64,000 nucleotides of DNA from Aquilaria yunnanensis. Lineage: Eukaryota > Streptophyta > Magnoliopsida > Malvales > Thymelaeaceae. The notes under the pieces were generated by a model. That model had not been told where the DNA came from, made no database searches, and saw nothing but the letters and a program-made list of their open reading frames with translations. How positions within the stretch are numbered: the first letter of the stretch is position 1; each line of letters starts with the position of its first letter. Location: contig CM077594.1 in assembly GCA_039654915.1 (NCBI GenBank), positions 111,304,893 to 111,368,892 on the forward strand, read 5' to 3'. A program made the position numbers and the translations under genes. Of this stretch, positions 1 to 10,659 are shown one piece after another.

Positions 1-499
1 TAAAACCCCTTCAGAATGGTGTTTTTTTTCCATGTTAAATGCATGTGTTATATTTTGAACTTGTGTGTGCAAAAAGGACTTGAGGTTTTGCAAATGGAAA
101 TCCATCCAATTTATAATGCATTACTATATTTGAAGTCATGACCTAAAATATGTCTAGAATTCAAAGAACATTGCCTTCAAAACAACCAAACCAATCATTT
201 TCATGAAAAATGTTTTAAACTTGATTGTCTTACCCATTAAAACTTTACATATGAGATGTTGATATATGCATATCTATATACAGCCATATTGACTGTTTTC
301 CTAAACTTGAAATCAAACTCTTCTAATGGTTGAAATGTAGAACAAGTGTTACAAACTTTATCAATTATTACAATATTTGTATGAAACAGCTGTTTTTCTC
401 TCTTGTGTTTACTATCTCACAGCCCACAAAGTTTTGATATATTTGGTAAACATTGTTTATGTTTTGAATCAATACAAGACAGATCCATTTCTAAAGGAC

Positions 500-1082
500 A
501 CTATCAAAACAATTAAGGACAAATGAGTTTCATATTTTACAAAAATCCCCCTCATTTTTTACTTGCATATTCACTTGACCCAACCATGAAAATTACTAGG
601 ACATTGTATTTGCTTGAAGGATACTATAGCTTATTGGATATGAATCATAGTAGTTGTTTAGCTATGACAGCTGAAATAGATAAGCACTTGTGTGAGCTCT
701 ACAAAAAGTATTCATCCTGCTATAAAGACAAGGTAAGACCAACATCTTCCTCCATCGCATGCATCTTATCCTCCTTATCATCAACACCATTCAACCCTAC
801 AGAATAGCTGCTAAAGCATCTTCGACCCACATCATTTGACATTATGGAATGGTGGAAAGTGAAAAATGGCAGATTTTCGATTCTGTTTATTCTTATGAAG
901 GAAGTTCTTACAGTTCCAGTTTTCACCGTTGTATCAGAGAAACAGGTCAGGTTGACGTTCGAAGCAATGGAGGTCTGAGTGTGCAACCATGGCTAGGGCC
1001 TTACTGTCTTAAGAAAACAAGACAAAAAAAGTTCAGAAGATGATATACAAGATGATGACGACGCTTCCACATCTTAGATTTT
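500..1082 (+). pseudogene. hAT-family transposase remnant (C-terminal part)
   Basis: Two separate frames read as the C-terminal half of a plant hAT transposase of the RICESLEEPER/zf-BED type. The stretch at about 550-720 resembles the RNase H-fold segment with the LLA..LDP motif (LLAYSLDPTMK) and ends at an LCELYKKY-like helix. The stretch at about 835-970 resembles the hAT dimerisation domain: DIMEWWK, then a VLTVPVFTVVSEK segment where intact copies have V.A.P.STV.SE. Stops and frame changes separate the blocks, and the usual F-S motif after the SE residues is altered. No terminal inverted repeats were identified and the element may begin left of the window. It is a dead transposon fragment, not a host gene. 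Confidence 0.65.
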
Positions 1083-1557
1083 CCTTTTCCATTCTTAGAA
1101 TATAATTGATTTGATTATACTGTGTAGCACAGATTATAGGTTTTTATTTTAATTCAATTTTTTTGAAATGTTTTGCCATTTGTCGTGTAATGGCCATTTA
1201 AACTTGATTGTAAGTGCCGCCTGGCTTTGTTATTAATAAAATTTGCACCAATGGTGGCATTTTTTTTCAAACAATTATAAAAATAAGAAAATATTTTCAA
1301 CAAAAATAATAAATATTTTTTAAAATATAAAAAAACAAAAAAAATAAAAGTTTTTAAAAAAAAAAAAAAAACCAACCCAGGCCTAGACATGCACAGGCCC
1401 TTCCTAAGCCCGATCAAGGCCTAACACAGCTAAAGCGTGTTGGGTAGGGATGGTCCATCAAGACCACCTCTAGAAAAAGGTGGGTCATTCGTCACTCACA
1501 TTATATTTACCTAATATGGGTAGATAAGATCTTATTTACCTAGTGAAAATTCTTTTA

Positions 1558-2000
1558 AGGTTAATTACAATTTGGCCCCCAAGGTTTAGGTGAAATTATA
1601 CTTTATTTCTCTTGTTTAAAAAATATATACTTTACCCCCTGTATTTTTAATACAATTTGATAGCAACTTCTGAAATATTAATTTAGACTGTACAGTATTT
1701 ATATTCAAGTAATTTCAATCTGTATAATTTTTCTTTTATAGTTAATTGAAATTTTTTAAAAAAAATATTATTTTTCATTTACAAAAAGAGAAAATTGATA
1801 ATTTAAAATGTCCATTAACTAGAAAAAAAATACCATACATATTGAAGTTATAAAAAAATGGCTATTATAATATTTACACTAAGACTCAGAAATTGATGTT
1901 GGATTGCATTAAAAAAACATGAGATAAAGTGTATGTTTCTAAAATAAAAGGGGCAAAATATAATTTCACCTAAACTTTATGGGACAAATTGTAATTATCC
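1558..2000. mobile_element. Short Mutator-like TIR element, family A copy 1
   Basis: The left end (GGTTAATTACAATTTGG) matches the reverse complement of the right end (GGATAATTACAATTTGT). The inverted similarity runs inward for well over 100 bp, including a shared TTTAGGTGAAATTATA block, so the element is nearly one long palindrome. It has no coding capacity. Flanks match at about 7 of 9 bases (attctttta / tttcttttt), compatible with a decayed 9-bp Mutator target duplication. A second copy lies at 17132-17580. Confidence 0.7.
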
Positions 2001-2039
2001 TTTCTTTTTATACTATTATTAGTGAATTATGATTCTTAA

Positions 2040-2261
2040 CTGCATCTATTAAGGAAAAAAAGCTTCATTAATATCACTGCATTATTTAGTTTTTGTGGAT
2101 TGCTTGATTACAGATGTAGAAATCGAAAATCGAACAAAAATTGAATAATAAATTCAATTTTAAACTGAACCAATTCAAAGATCTGAATAATTTATTCAAT
2201 TAATCCAATCCAAATCACTCAATCAATTTTTTCATGTTAATCTAAATAATGAACGCCCCTA
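2040..2261. mobile_element. Degenerate hAT end fragment
   Basis: AT-rich sequence with AATTGAA/TTCAATT repeats ends at 2261. The reverse complement of that end starts TAGGGGCGTTCATTATT, close to the terminus of the larger hAT at 53771-55223 (TAGAGGTGAACATTATT). No convincing partner end was found near 2040, so the left limit is arbitrary. The remainder up to about 2990 shows no gene. Confidence 0.3.
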
Positions 2262-2999
2262 CCAATTGTATTAAAAAAATGTTAAAATAGTTATGAACAA
2301 TTAAATCAAAATCAATTCAAAACTTTTTTTAAAATTGAGACATTCAAAAATTGTTAGCAATTAATTCAAGAAATACAATGACTTGAAAGGTCCTAGTATG
2401 TTCATGATGTCATAATTGGATAAAATGTTAGGGTTCAAAGTTTAAGGATGAAATTGTGACATTATGTACTTATTTAGAACTTCTAGTGTAATTTATCTTC
2501 CAATATCATGTTACTGATATCTTTGGTACGTGATATAAAATTGCTAACTTGGTCGGAGACTTTATGGCAGCTGAAACAAAAGAATGGGCGTGGGATTGCA
2601 AAGCGGAGCTTTCAAACAAATAAGAATCGAAGGCCAGGTGAGGCAGGTTTGGACCAAAGTAGAAAACGGGGAGTTGGGTCATAGAAGGAAAACGCAAAAT
2701 ATGGATTAGGCCAAAGGCGCAGAGACAGAACAGGTCAAACTCAAAAGCAAGACAAAGTCGCATGAAATGCAAGTGGTTCTATTGATTATTCAAGAAAGTT
2801 TGGGGGCTGAACTGGGAAATAACAAGCATTCAAGGATTGAGGACGAATTTCAAATAAAAAGCAAAATGCAAAGGAACAAGAAAAACGCGACAGAAGTCCC
2901 TAGAAAAGCATTCACCTGTTAAGAAGGAGAAAAATGTTTAAAAAGGAGCATTCTTCTATAAAGGAAGAAAAGTTATGCACCTTTGGGCAAGAAGAAAAA

Positions 3000-3515
3000 A
3001 TAATACTAACCCCTTTAAGGCTACTTGGCAGGCTTCTACTCCTGATACTTTTAAACTCAACATATATGGTGCTTGTAATTTAATGAAAAGGACTAATGGA
3101 GCAGGGGTCTAATAAAAGATCGTGATAGAAATATTATCATTGCCTTTGCCAAAAAAAAAATTGATGAGACTACTTCTATCATGGTAGAAATATGGGGCAT
3201 CTTAGAAGGTTTAAAAATTTTTCTTACAACCTATTATTGATAACTACAGGTCCTACATGCAACAGCTCCATGGGTACAAACTTCAACATTGTTCAGGGGA
3301 GGTGAACAAATCAGCAATTGGGTGGATTGGCTATTAGCAATTATATATGGGGTGGCTAATTTAGAAAGCCTTTAGTGTTATTTTCAGTTCTATGGTCTGT
3401 TGTAAGCAGGGGGTGTTGTGTCTAGGGAACTAGCCACTGGCAAGAGTTCCATTCTTGTACATTGCCTACAATTTATTAATATAATCTCATTTTTTGGTTG
3501 TTCAAAAAAAAAAGT
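3000..3515 (+). pseudogene. 5'-truncated LINE fragment with RNase H-like domain and poly-A tail
   Basis: Around 3030-3120 the plus strand reads as the start of the RNase H domain carried by many plant L1-type LINEs: a W, then FKLNIYGAC where intact copies have KLN.DGA, then a GAGV motif. It continues with RNIIIAFAKKK and a VEIWGILEGL helix (usual VAE..G...GL). Stops interrupt the frame. The fragment closes with a T-rich 3' region and a run of A at about 3506-3515, as expected for a LINE 3' end. It is a short dead insertion. Confidence 0.55.
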
Positions 3516-3589
3516 GAACAAATCAACAGATTACATTACTAAGCTTGTAGCTACCATGGACAACACATTTGTTTGCTACCTAAAGTTTC

Positions 3590-3951
3590 TTACACCTAAT
3601 TCGTTTTAACTCAAGTCAACTTAATCTAAAATGACTTATTTTTATTTTTAAATCTTTTTAACCTAGAACCAATTTCATTTGAAAGCCAATATTATATAGG
3701 CGTAATAATCCATTTGAAACAAAATTTTTATCATGTTATTAAATTTCTATGAAAATTTCTTTTTTAATGTTTAGAAAAGAAAAAATTATAAAAAATTAAT
3801 AGCATTATAAACATTTTAAAATTAATAGATTATTTCACTTAAATAATATTGAATTTCAAATAAAATTTGTTTTAAGTAAAAAAGATGTAAACATAAAAAT
3901 AAGTTATTTTGAATTAAGTTGACTTAAGTTAAAACAAATTGGCCCTTAAGG
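3590..3951. mobile_element. TIR element (MITE) of about 360 bp
   Basis: The left arm (ATTCGTTTTAACTCAAGTC) matches the reverse complement of the right arm (ATTTGTTTTAACTTAAGTC). Similarity continues for about 50 bp through CAACTTAAT and a CTTATTTTTA block. A TA dinucleotide borders each end. No coding sequence. The superfamily is not certain; TA flanks would fit Tc1/mariner. Confidence 0.55.
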
Positions 3952-3954
3952 ATT

Positions 3955-4117
3955 GTGCCCTCGTGTGTTTATTGCTGCTTTGTTGTCTAACAGAAGCTAT
4001 TGCCCCTCTTCCAGTAACTCCTTTCTATAGTATTAGGTTACACCCCTAGTAGGGGGATAACTATCTTGTTGTAATTCTCCATTCTAATATACCCTTTTTC
4101 CAAAAAAAAAAAAAATG
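3955..4117 (+). mobile_element. LINE 3'-tail fragment
   Basis: A pyrimidine-rich stretch ending in a run of 13-14 A (about 4100-4115) resembles the 3' untranslated tail of a plant LINE. The preceding words echo the tail at 3440-3515. No coding part remains. It was probably a very short 5'-truncated insertion. Confidence 0.35.
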
Positions 4118-5558
4118 ATCCTATTCATCTACAGTAACAAAGTTTTATTTTAGAATGTAGAAGTAATGTTAGTATTGGTAGGACCAAACAATGTAAGCTC
4201 CATATATTCCTCAATTTTTTCAAATAACGCATATAAATGTTGCATCATAACACTAATTTTTAGTTTTACTTTTTTTTTTGGTCAAAAACTAATATTATTT
4301 GATATGTAACTACCATAATTACTTGAATATTTTTTTAAAAAAATATTGATTTTTATGATTTTTTTTTCATTATATAACATAAAGGTATAAAAATTAACAA
4401 AAATAAATAAATTTTATAATAAATATTTTTAATAATTTTAAAGTATCTTTTGAGTTTTTTAAAGTGTAGTATTAATAAATATTCAATTTACCGAATAATC
4501 ATAATGATAAAAATAAAGGCTTAAATATAAAAATGGACCCTCAGCTTGACTAACTTGTGATAGTCTAAAACTCAATACTCATTAAAAGTTAACCTCTAAA
4601 CTTTACAAAAGTTAATGACTTTGTCCCTTCTTTACTGTTGTTGACTGACACTTTTTGAAAATAAGGTAAGGTGGTTGTGCAATGTTTTTGTAGCGTTGAT
4701 ATGTTATTTGACTTCAACCCTAAAAACACAAATTAGAAATAGGGGGAATAAAAGAGAATTCACATATCCCTATTTCAAAATAAAGAAGTTTCAACTAACA
4801 AAGGTCATTCAATTCAAAGTCATTAAACTAGACTAATAGGCTAATTTTTTAAAAAAGTAATTTTTTTTTCTAGAACATCTTAAATTTAATCAAACAATTG
4901 ATGGAGTAATAAAAACATGTTTGCTAAGTTGAGGCCTAGCAAAGAAGTGCAAAATCTGAAATAATAAAGAGTTAGAAAAAAGAGAAAGAAGCAAAGAGTT
5001 TACAAGAAACATCATCTGATTCATTTACAATCTTTTTTATGGTGTTAAACAAAAGCTTATTGTCTATTAAGTACATGAGGAACCTTTTAATTGTGGGTTA
5101 CCATGAATTTGCTTCTCCATTGGCTCTCGTATTAGTATCGCTATCATACCTTGGTGATCTAGATTCTTTATCACTATTTGCCTCTGAATTGGTACTGCAC
5201 TTTTTGCCATTATTATTCCAAAGCCATATAGTGACAAACTTTATTTCCTCAGTAATGCCCTTATTCTCTATTGGGTATTGCTCTAAAAACTACTTCCTCT
5301 TTATCTTCATTGATGGCGCTGGGTCGCTGGGGTTCCTCGTTGAAGTTGAGATTATGTGTGCTTTCTTCCCTTCTAGGTGAAATTATAAAGCTCAAATAAA
5401 AGGGAAAAGAGAGATTGCAAAAACATGGAATTAGAAGAGATGAAGCGGAGGTAACAGAAGAAATGAAGCTCAAAAGATGGAAGGATGAAGGTTGCTTGGG
5501 AAGAAATTGTTTTTCTCCCCCTAATTTTTAATTTGAAGATTGAAATATGCTTCAAATT

Positions 5559-6836
5559 TTAATAGAGTCCATTTATTGAGTAGATTTTAGGATTGTTGTG
5601 ATTAGTTTTAGTTATTGAGTGAGTGATTTTTATAGTAACTTATGCTTATTTTATAAGTTAGTGTTTATTGGAGGATTGTGTGGAAAAGAGCAAAAGAAGA
5701 AAAGAAAAGAACTAATTACAATTTGGCATCATGGCGCACGAGCTCGTACAAAGCGATGCCAATTTGCTATAGAAAAGGGATGAGGCATGTAAAATTATAT
5801 AAATAATACAGTCTGATGCCAAACTCATCAATAGCAATGCTAAATTGGCATTGCATTAGTTTCCGACTTCAAGTAAGAGATGCACGTATAAAAAAAGCGG
5901 GAAACGGTTTTGTGCGACAACAGTTTTTGAAAAAAGAAAAGAAAGATGGCACAAAAGGCTTCAAGTTTCGAGGACGAGATTAACGAAATTCACCTGGGCT
6001 TTGAGGATCAATTTTTCTTAGCATAGAATTAATTATTCTTCTTGTTTTTTAATTTATTTTCAATTGTAAAATTTTGGATGATTATTGTGAAGCTTTCTTT
6101 CATGAGTTTTAGTGGCTAAATTCCTATTATCTCTTAGGGAACATGTGAATCTTGTTGAAGTTTTAATGCCTATTTAATTTTTTCCCTTCTATTACCATCT
6201 ATTTCTTGTTAATTTTCTTTTATGATTAGCAAAATTCTATGGTCAAGAGTTTATTTCTTGATGTACGTTCGTCTTTGAGAGAAGAAACTTTTGTTGGAAG
6301 ATTGGGGGAAATTGGCTATATCAACTTGATGATAAAAAAACCCAAGCATCTAGGAGGCTGAATAAACAAAATTGAGCTTAAAATCCTCTAATTTTATGCA
6401 GAGTAAAAGATTACCACTAAAATTAGATAGGCTTAGGATAATTCATCCTCAATAGAGGAAATTAGACACTGGTAAATTCATCTACAAGATTGGATGGGGG
6501 AAATAATATAAAAGTTAGATAGCATTAAGACTAGACAAGAGAATCTACCCCTATGAGAGTGCTTTGTGTTATTGATTCTTAATAGTCTCTCTAGTTATTG
6601 TTTAGTTTAAGTTTGGCTTAGTTTTAAGTATTAGTTTAGAACTTGTCAACCTTAATTATTATTTTGTTTATTTTTTGTTTATAGCTTAATTCTATTCAAC
6701 TCCAATTTTTACTTTAATTAATTTCTACATTTTCTAGCTAAGTTTTACTAATTCACACAGTTCCTATGGAGATTATACTATAATATTCATCGCTATATTA
6801 AGATTAGACAATTTGTGCACTTGTAGATTTGCAACA
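5559..6836 (+). repeat. 5' LTR of the Ty3 element (about 1.28 kb)
   Basis: It aligns along its length with three blocks of the interrupted 3' LTR: 5562-5840 with 10374-10655, about 5845-6690 with 12264-13112, and about 6697-6836 with 16133-16273. Shared words include ATAGAGTC, GATTAGTTTTAGTTATT and GGATGATTATT. Many differences are C/T or G/A changes, as expected of an old methylated insertion. It ends GCAACA. Confidence 0.75.
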
Positions 6837-6842
6837 AATTTT

Positions 6843-6860
6843 TATCATCATTGCCAAGGT
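6843..6860 (+). promoter_or_regulatory. Decayed tRNA-Asp-type primer-binding site
   Basis: Six bases after the 5' LTR lies TATCATCATTGCCAAGGT. Athila-like elements carry TGGCGCCGTTGCCGGGGA here, complementary to the 3' end of tRNA-Asp. Most of the differences are C-to-T or G-to-A, the pattern left by deamination of methylated cytosines. The position and the retained TTGCC core support the call. Confidence 0.5.
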
Positions 6861-7339
6861 TGTGTTAAAATTAGTTTTGCTATAGCTAGTTGGTGTTTAT
6901 TTTAGGTTAATGTATTTTTTTTTTTTGGATTTTTTGTGTAATTTTTGTTGTTACTAGTGCAAGCCTAGAATTTCCAAAGGTGCTGATAAACAATTTGATC
7001 ATTAGTTAGAGAGAACAGTCAAATCCATTAGAAAGAAAAACAAAATGAAGAACCAAGCCAAAACTGCCAGGGTAGCTGAAGCACAAAGACTAGAAAAGGA
7101 AATAAATGATTTAGCAGAAAAAGTAGCTCAACCTGAAAGAGCTAGATTGGTAGCTGGAACCAACAAGAATTGTAGAGAAAATATCAATAGAGTGGCGGAA
7201 GTTGATTAGGAAACTCTGAACTAGAAGCCGCTCAATGATTACCTTCAACTTATGGTAGCTGACAATTAGCATGGAATCCAAAGGTTGATTGTAAATGTAA
7301 GGAACTTCCGCATTTTCCTGGATTTAATAAATTTGGTAC

Positions 7340-7860
7340 AAATGCACTAGTTTGGTGGTGTTCCTCTTGAAGATCCTAATGTGCACTTGGCTAATTTTTA
7401 GAAGCTATGTAACACAATTAGAATTAAAGTGGCTACGTCATGTGATATTAAACTTATATTATTTCTCTTTTCTCTCCGAGACAAAGCAAAAATTTGGCTT
7501 CACACAACTTTAACTAGTATAATGACCACTTGGCAGGAGGTAGCTCAAAAATTCATTATCAAATTCTTCCCTCCAACTAAGGCTGCAAAGTTAAAAGCTG
7601 AGATTGGTGCCTTTAAACAACACGATTTTGAGTCATTGTATAAAGCTCAGGAGAGATACAAAATCTTCTCAAAAAGTGTCCTCATCATGGATTCCAAGAT
7701 TTGGTGCAAATTAAGATGTTCTATAATCGATTGAATGGACAAGCAAGAACTATTGGTGATGTTACAGCTGGTTGAACACTCATATCTAAGACTTTTTAGA
7801 AGGCATACAATCTTTTAGAAGACATGGCATCCAATAGCTACTAATGGTAGTGGAAGTGCA
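7340..7860 (+). pseudogene. Retrotransposon gag remnant
   Basis: The plus strand reads GGVPLEDPNVHLANF, then LFSLRDKAKIWL, TTWQEVAQKFIIKFFPP, KAAKLKAEI, ESLYKAQERYK. This is the order of motifs of the plant retrotransposon gag domain (PF03732-type, usually EDP..HL..F, FSLRDKAK.WL, TTW..L..KF...FFPP, ESL.EAWERYK). The longest open piece is 7429-7734. In-frame stops occur at about 7398 and 7733 and the tail continues in a shifted frame. No CCHC knuckle was seen. Inactive. Confidence 0.75.
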
Positions 7861-8049
7861 ACCTAAGGTCTAACCAAAGAAGGTTTCTCCCTCCAATGAT
7901 TCAGAAGAGAGTTTTAAGGAGGTGGTTAAAGGTGTTTAAAATGGTGAAGTTGAGAAGAAGGTGCATGAGTATCATGAGGATAAATAGAAATTAGTTTTTG
8001 TATCTACTAGTCTGTACCCTTGAAAGTTTTAAAAGAAAAGAATGAGTAG

Positions 8050-8640
8050 GCAGTTTTCTAAGTTTCTTAATATTTTTAAGAAGTTTGATATTAAAATTCC
8101 TTTGATTGATGTCATTGAGTAAATTCCTAATTATGTTAAGTTTATCAATGATATTGTCTTTAGGAAAAGAAAATTTAAAGATTTTAAAACTGTGCTTTAA
8201 TTGAGGCTTGTAGCACCGTTTTACAGAAGAAGTTGCCCAAAAAGTTAAAAGATCCTGGTAGTTTTACAATTTCATGTGTGATTGAGAACTCATACTTTAG
8301 TAAAGTTTTATGTGATCAAGGAGCAAGCATTAATCTCATGTCTTTATCTGTTTTTAAGAAATTAAGAATATGTGAAGTGAAACCCTATACTATTTGTCTA
8401 CAGTTAGCTAATAGCTCTTTCACTTATCTGAGATGAATAATAGAGGATATACTTGTTAAAGTTGATAAATTTATTTTCCCCAAGGGCTTTGTTGTTTTAT
8501 ATATGAAAGATCATTTTTTGCTACAAGTGAAGCTTTAATTGGTGTGAAGCATGGACAAGACATTTCGAGAGTCGAAGATGAGAAAGTAGTTTTCAACATA
8601 TTCAAGACTCTTCAACAACCAAATGATGTGCCCACTTTCA
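8050..8640 (+). pseudogene. Retroviral-type aspartic protease remnant of the Ty3 element
   Basis: A pre-protease linker (FKKFDIKIP, then PNYVKFINDI) leads into KKLKDPGSFTISC and the catalytic segment CDQGASINLM. Family members have CDLGASINLMPLS here; the catalytic Asp is kept and the next residue is Gln. A flap-proximal segment follows (EVKPYTICLQLA) and then IIEDILVKVDKFIFP. The frame is broken by stops before 8233 and at 8434. Next comes a 26-bp tandem duplication and no polymerase. Confidence 0.75.
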
Positions 8641-8667
8641 GCAACCAAATGATGTGCCCATTTACAA
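8616..8667 (+). repeat. 26-bp tandem duplication
   Basis: CAACCAAATGATGTGCCCA occurs at 8616 and again at 8642, head to tail, at the end of the protease remnant. This is consistent with slippage in the dead element. Confidence 0.8.
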
Positions 8668-8669
8668 CT

Positions 8670-9674
8670 TAATTAATATGGTAACTCCATGTATGGTAAC
8701 ATATTTACCTTTTATTATTTCTAAAGATCCGTTGATAACATGGTTGAAAGGTAATAATGATGACTATGATTTTTTAGAAAGTCTTATATGGTAAGTGCTA
8801 TGAAATCTTTGGCACCTTTAAAGTAAGTTTCCTCACCTCCCAAGTATGTTCCCCTATTATTTCTTTTTGTAATATTGAGCATATTGTTATATTTGAGTTT
8901 AGGGGGAAGTATTTGGGTTACGTAGAGTAGTTTTCATTTGAGTGCATGTCATTTCATTATTTGAGTTTTTTTTTTCATTTTATTTTTTTCTTTATTTATG
9001 TGTCTATTTATTGTGCTAATTTCTAAAAATTTCTAACTAATGATAAGAAATGGTGAAACAACTTAGTTAAGTTATTGATGTTCTGGATATTCCTCAAATT
9101 CGAGTGTTATTGGTTAGATTGAAAATTTGTGTTGCTTTGATACCTCTATATTTTTAACATAAAAAAATTCACTTTTATGAATGCTTGATTGAGTAAATAG
9201 GTTAGTAATTGCTAAAATCTTTGATTAACTTGAAATATTTACTTTATTGTTGTTTTATGGCTAGAGATTAAAGTAAAGAATAAGTTATCTACTCCAATGA
9301 TTTAGATGCTTAATAACTAGGTGCCTTCTTCTAAGGTAAGAGTCAATCTTCACATAAAATGGTGCTTGAATTATTAGTATACAAAACACCCTCATTTTGT
9401 GTTGGATTAGTAGCTTGAATATTTGGGCAGAGCCCCAATTGTTACACGTGCTCAATGGAAAGCATAAGAGAGGGAAGAAGCTCAAAAAATAGATAAAAAA
9501 TAAAAAAAAAAGAAAAAAAATGCTATTTTAATAAAATAGATAGCTTGTTTGAATAAAGTGCATGAATTAAGAGAAAGCAATCAGAAAAGTGAAATATCTA
9601 GAGTTGGTGAAGATTGAAGGTGTATGGTAATAAACTTACTTCATGAAAATATTTGACAATGGTGAATTAATTTT
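8670..9674. other. Non-coding internal region of the Ty3 element
   Basis: No frame with recognisable domains was found where reverse transcriptase and integrase would be expected. The stretch contains a G-rich phrase (GGGGGAAGTATTTGGG near 8901) and T-rich words typical of the spacer between pol and the 3' LTR in such elements. Pol was probably lost by deletion. Confidence 0.45.
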
Positions 9675-10132
9675 GGGAAAATTACAAAAATTTCCTTGTA
9701 GTTTTGTCTAACCTACAGATTACCCCATCTATTTTCAAAAACTTACATTTTACCCTTTGTTTGCTTTATAGTGTCTGACAACAATTTCTGAAACCTTAAC
9801 TTTAAAATGTCTAATAATAATGGTCAAGTAATTTTAAGATTTTTCATATTTTTTTCACAGTCAACCGACATTTAAAAAATACTAATATGTATATACATGG
9901 AGAAAACTACACTTAAAGAAAGGAAAAACTGATAATTTAAAATATCTATTGACTATAAAAAAATATTGTAAAGATTGAAATTACTAAAAGATGACTATCG
10001 TATATTAAATACAGTTTCAGAAGTTTTTATTAGACAGTATAAAAAATACTGGGGACAAAGTGTAGGTTTCTAAATATAAATGGGACAAACTGTCGGTTTA
10101 AACATACATCAGGGGGTAATTGTAAGTTTCCC
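9675..10132. mobile_element. Short Mutator-like TIR element, family B
   Basis: The left end GGGAAAATTACAAAAATTTCC is inverted-repeat-related to the right end (reverse complement GGGAAACTTACAATTACCCC). Similarity runs deep into the element, which is non-coding and related to family A (shared phrases such as AATTTAAAATRTC and TTTCAGAAGTT). The flanks attaatttt (9666-9674) and atttatttt (10133-10141) agree at 8 of 9 bases, a Mutator-size target duplication. It is inserted in the Ty3 internal region. Confidence 0.75.
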
Positions 10133-10344
10133 ATTTATTTTAAAAAGCACACATTCACGTAGAGGCATCTTGGTAAGGTAAGGTGGTGATTGAGCTAAAA
10201 AGCTTGTTTGAGGGAATTTTTTACTTCAATTACTTGATTAAGTGATGATATTTGAGGTTTAAAGTCTTATAGTTGGCATGTGTAAATAGTTTTTATGTTT
10301 ATATAGAGTCTTAGGTAGATGTTTCGTTCTTTTTGCTTGAGGAT

Positions 10345-10370
10345 GAGTAAAGGTTTAAGTTTTGGAGTAT
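10345..10370 (+). promoter_or_regulatory. Degenerate polypurine tract before the 3' LTR
   Basis: The phrase GAGTAAAGGTTTAAGTTTTG then GAGTATTGGATAG matches the conserved plant Ty3 junction, where a GGTTTAAGTTTGGGGG-type tract precedes the 3' LTR. One G-run has decayed to TTTTGG. The LTR begins right after it at TGG (10371). Confidence 0.5.
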
Positions 10371-10659
10371 TGGATAGAGTCTATTTAATGAATAGATTTT
10401 AAGATTGTTATGATTAGTTTTAGTTATTTAGTATGTGATTTCTATAGTAATTTATGCTTATTTTGTAAGTTAGTGTTTGTTGGAGGACTGTGTGGAAAAA
10501 GGGCAAAAAAAGCTGAAAAACATTAACACCAATTTGGCATTGTGGTGTATGAGCTCATACAAAGCGACACTAGTTTGGCATGAACAAGGGATAAGTCATG
10601 CAAAATTACAGAGACAATACGGTTTAATGCCAAACTCATCAATAATTGCTTGCAATGCC

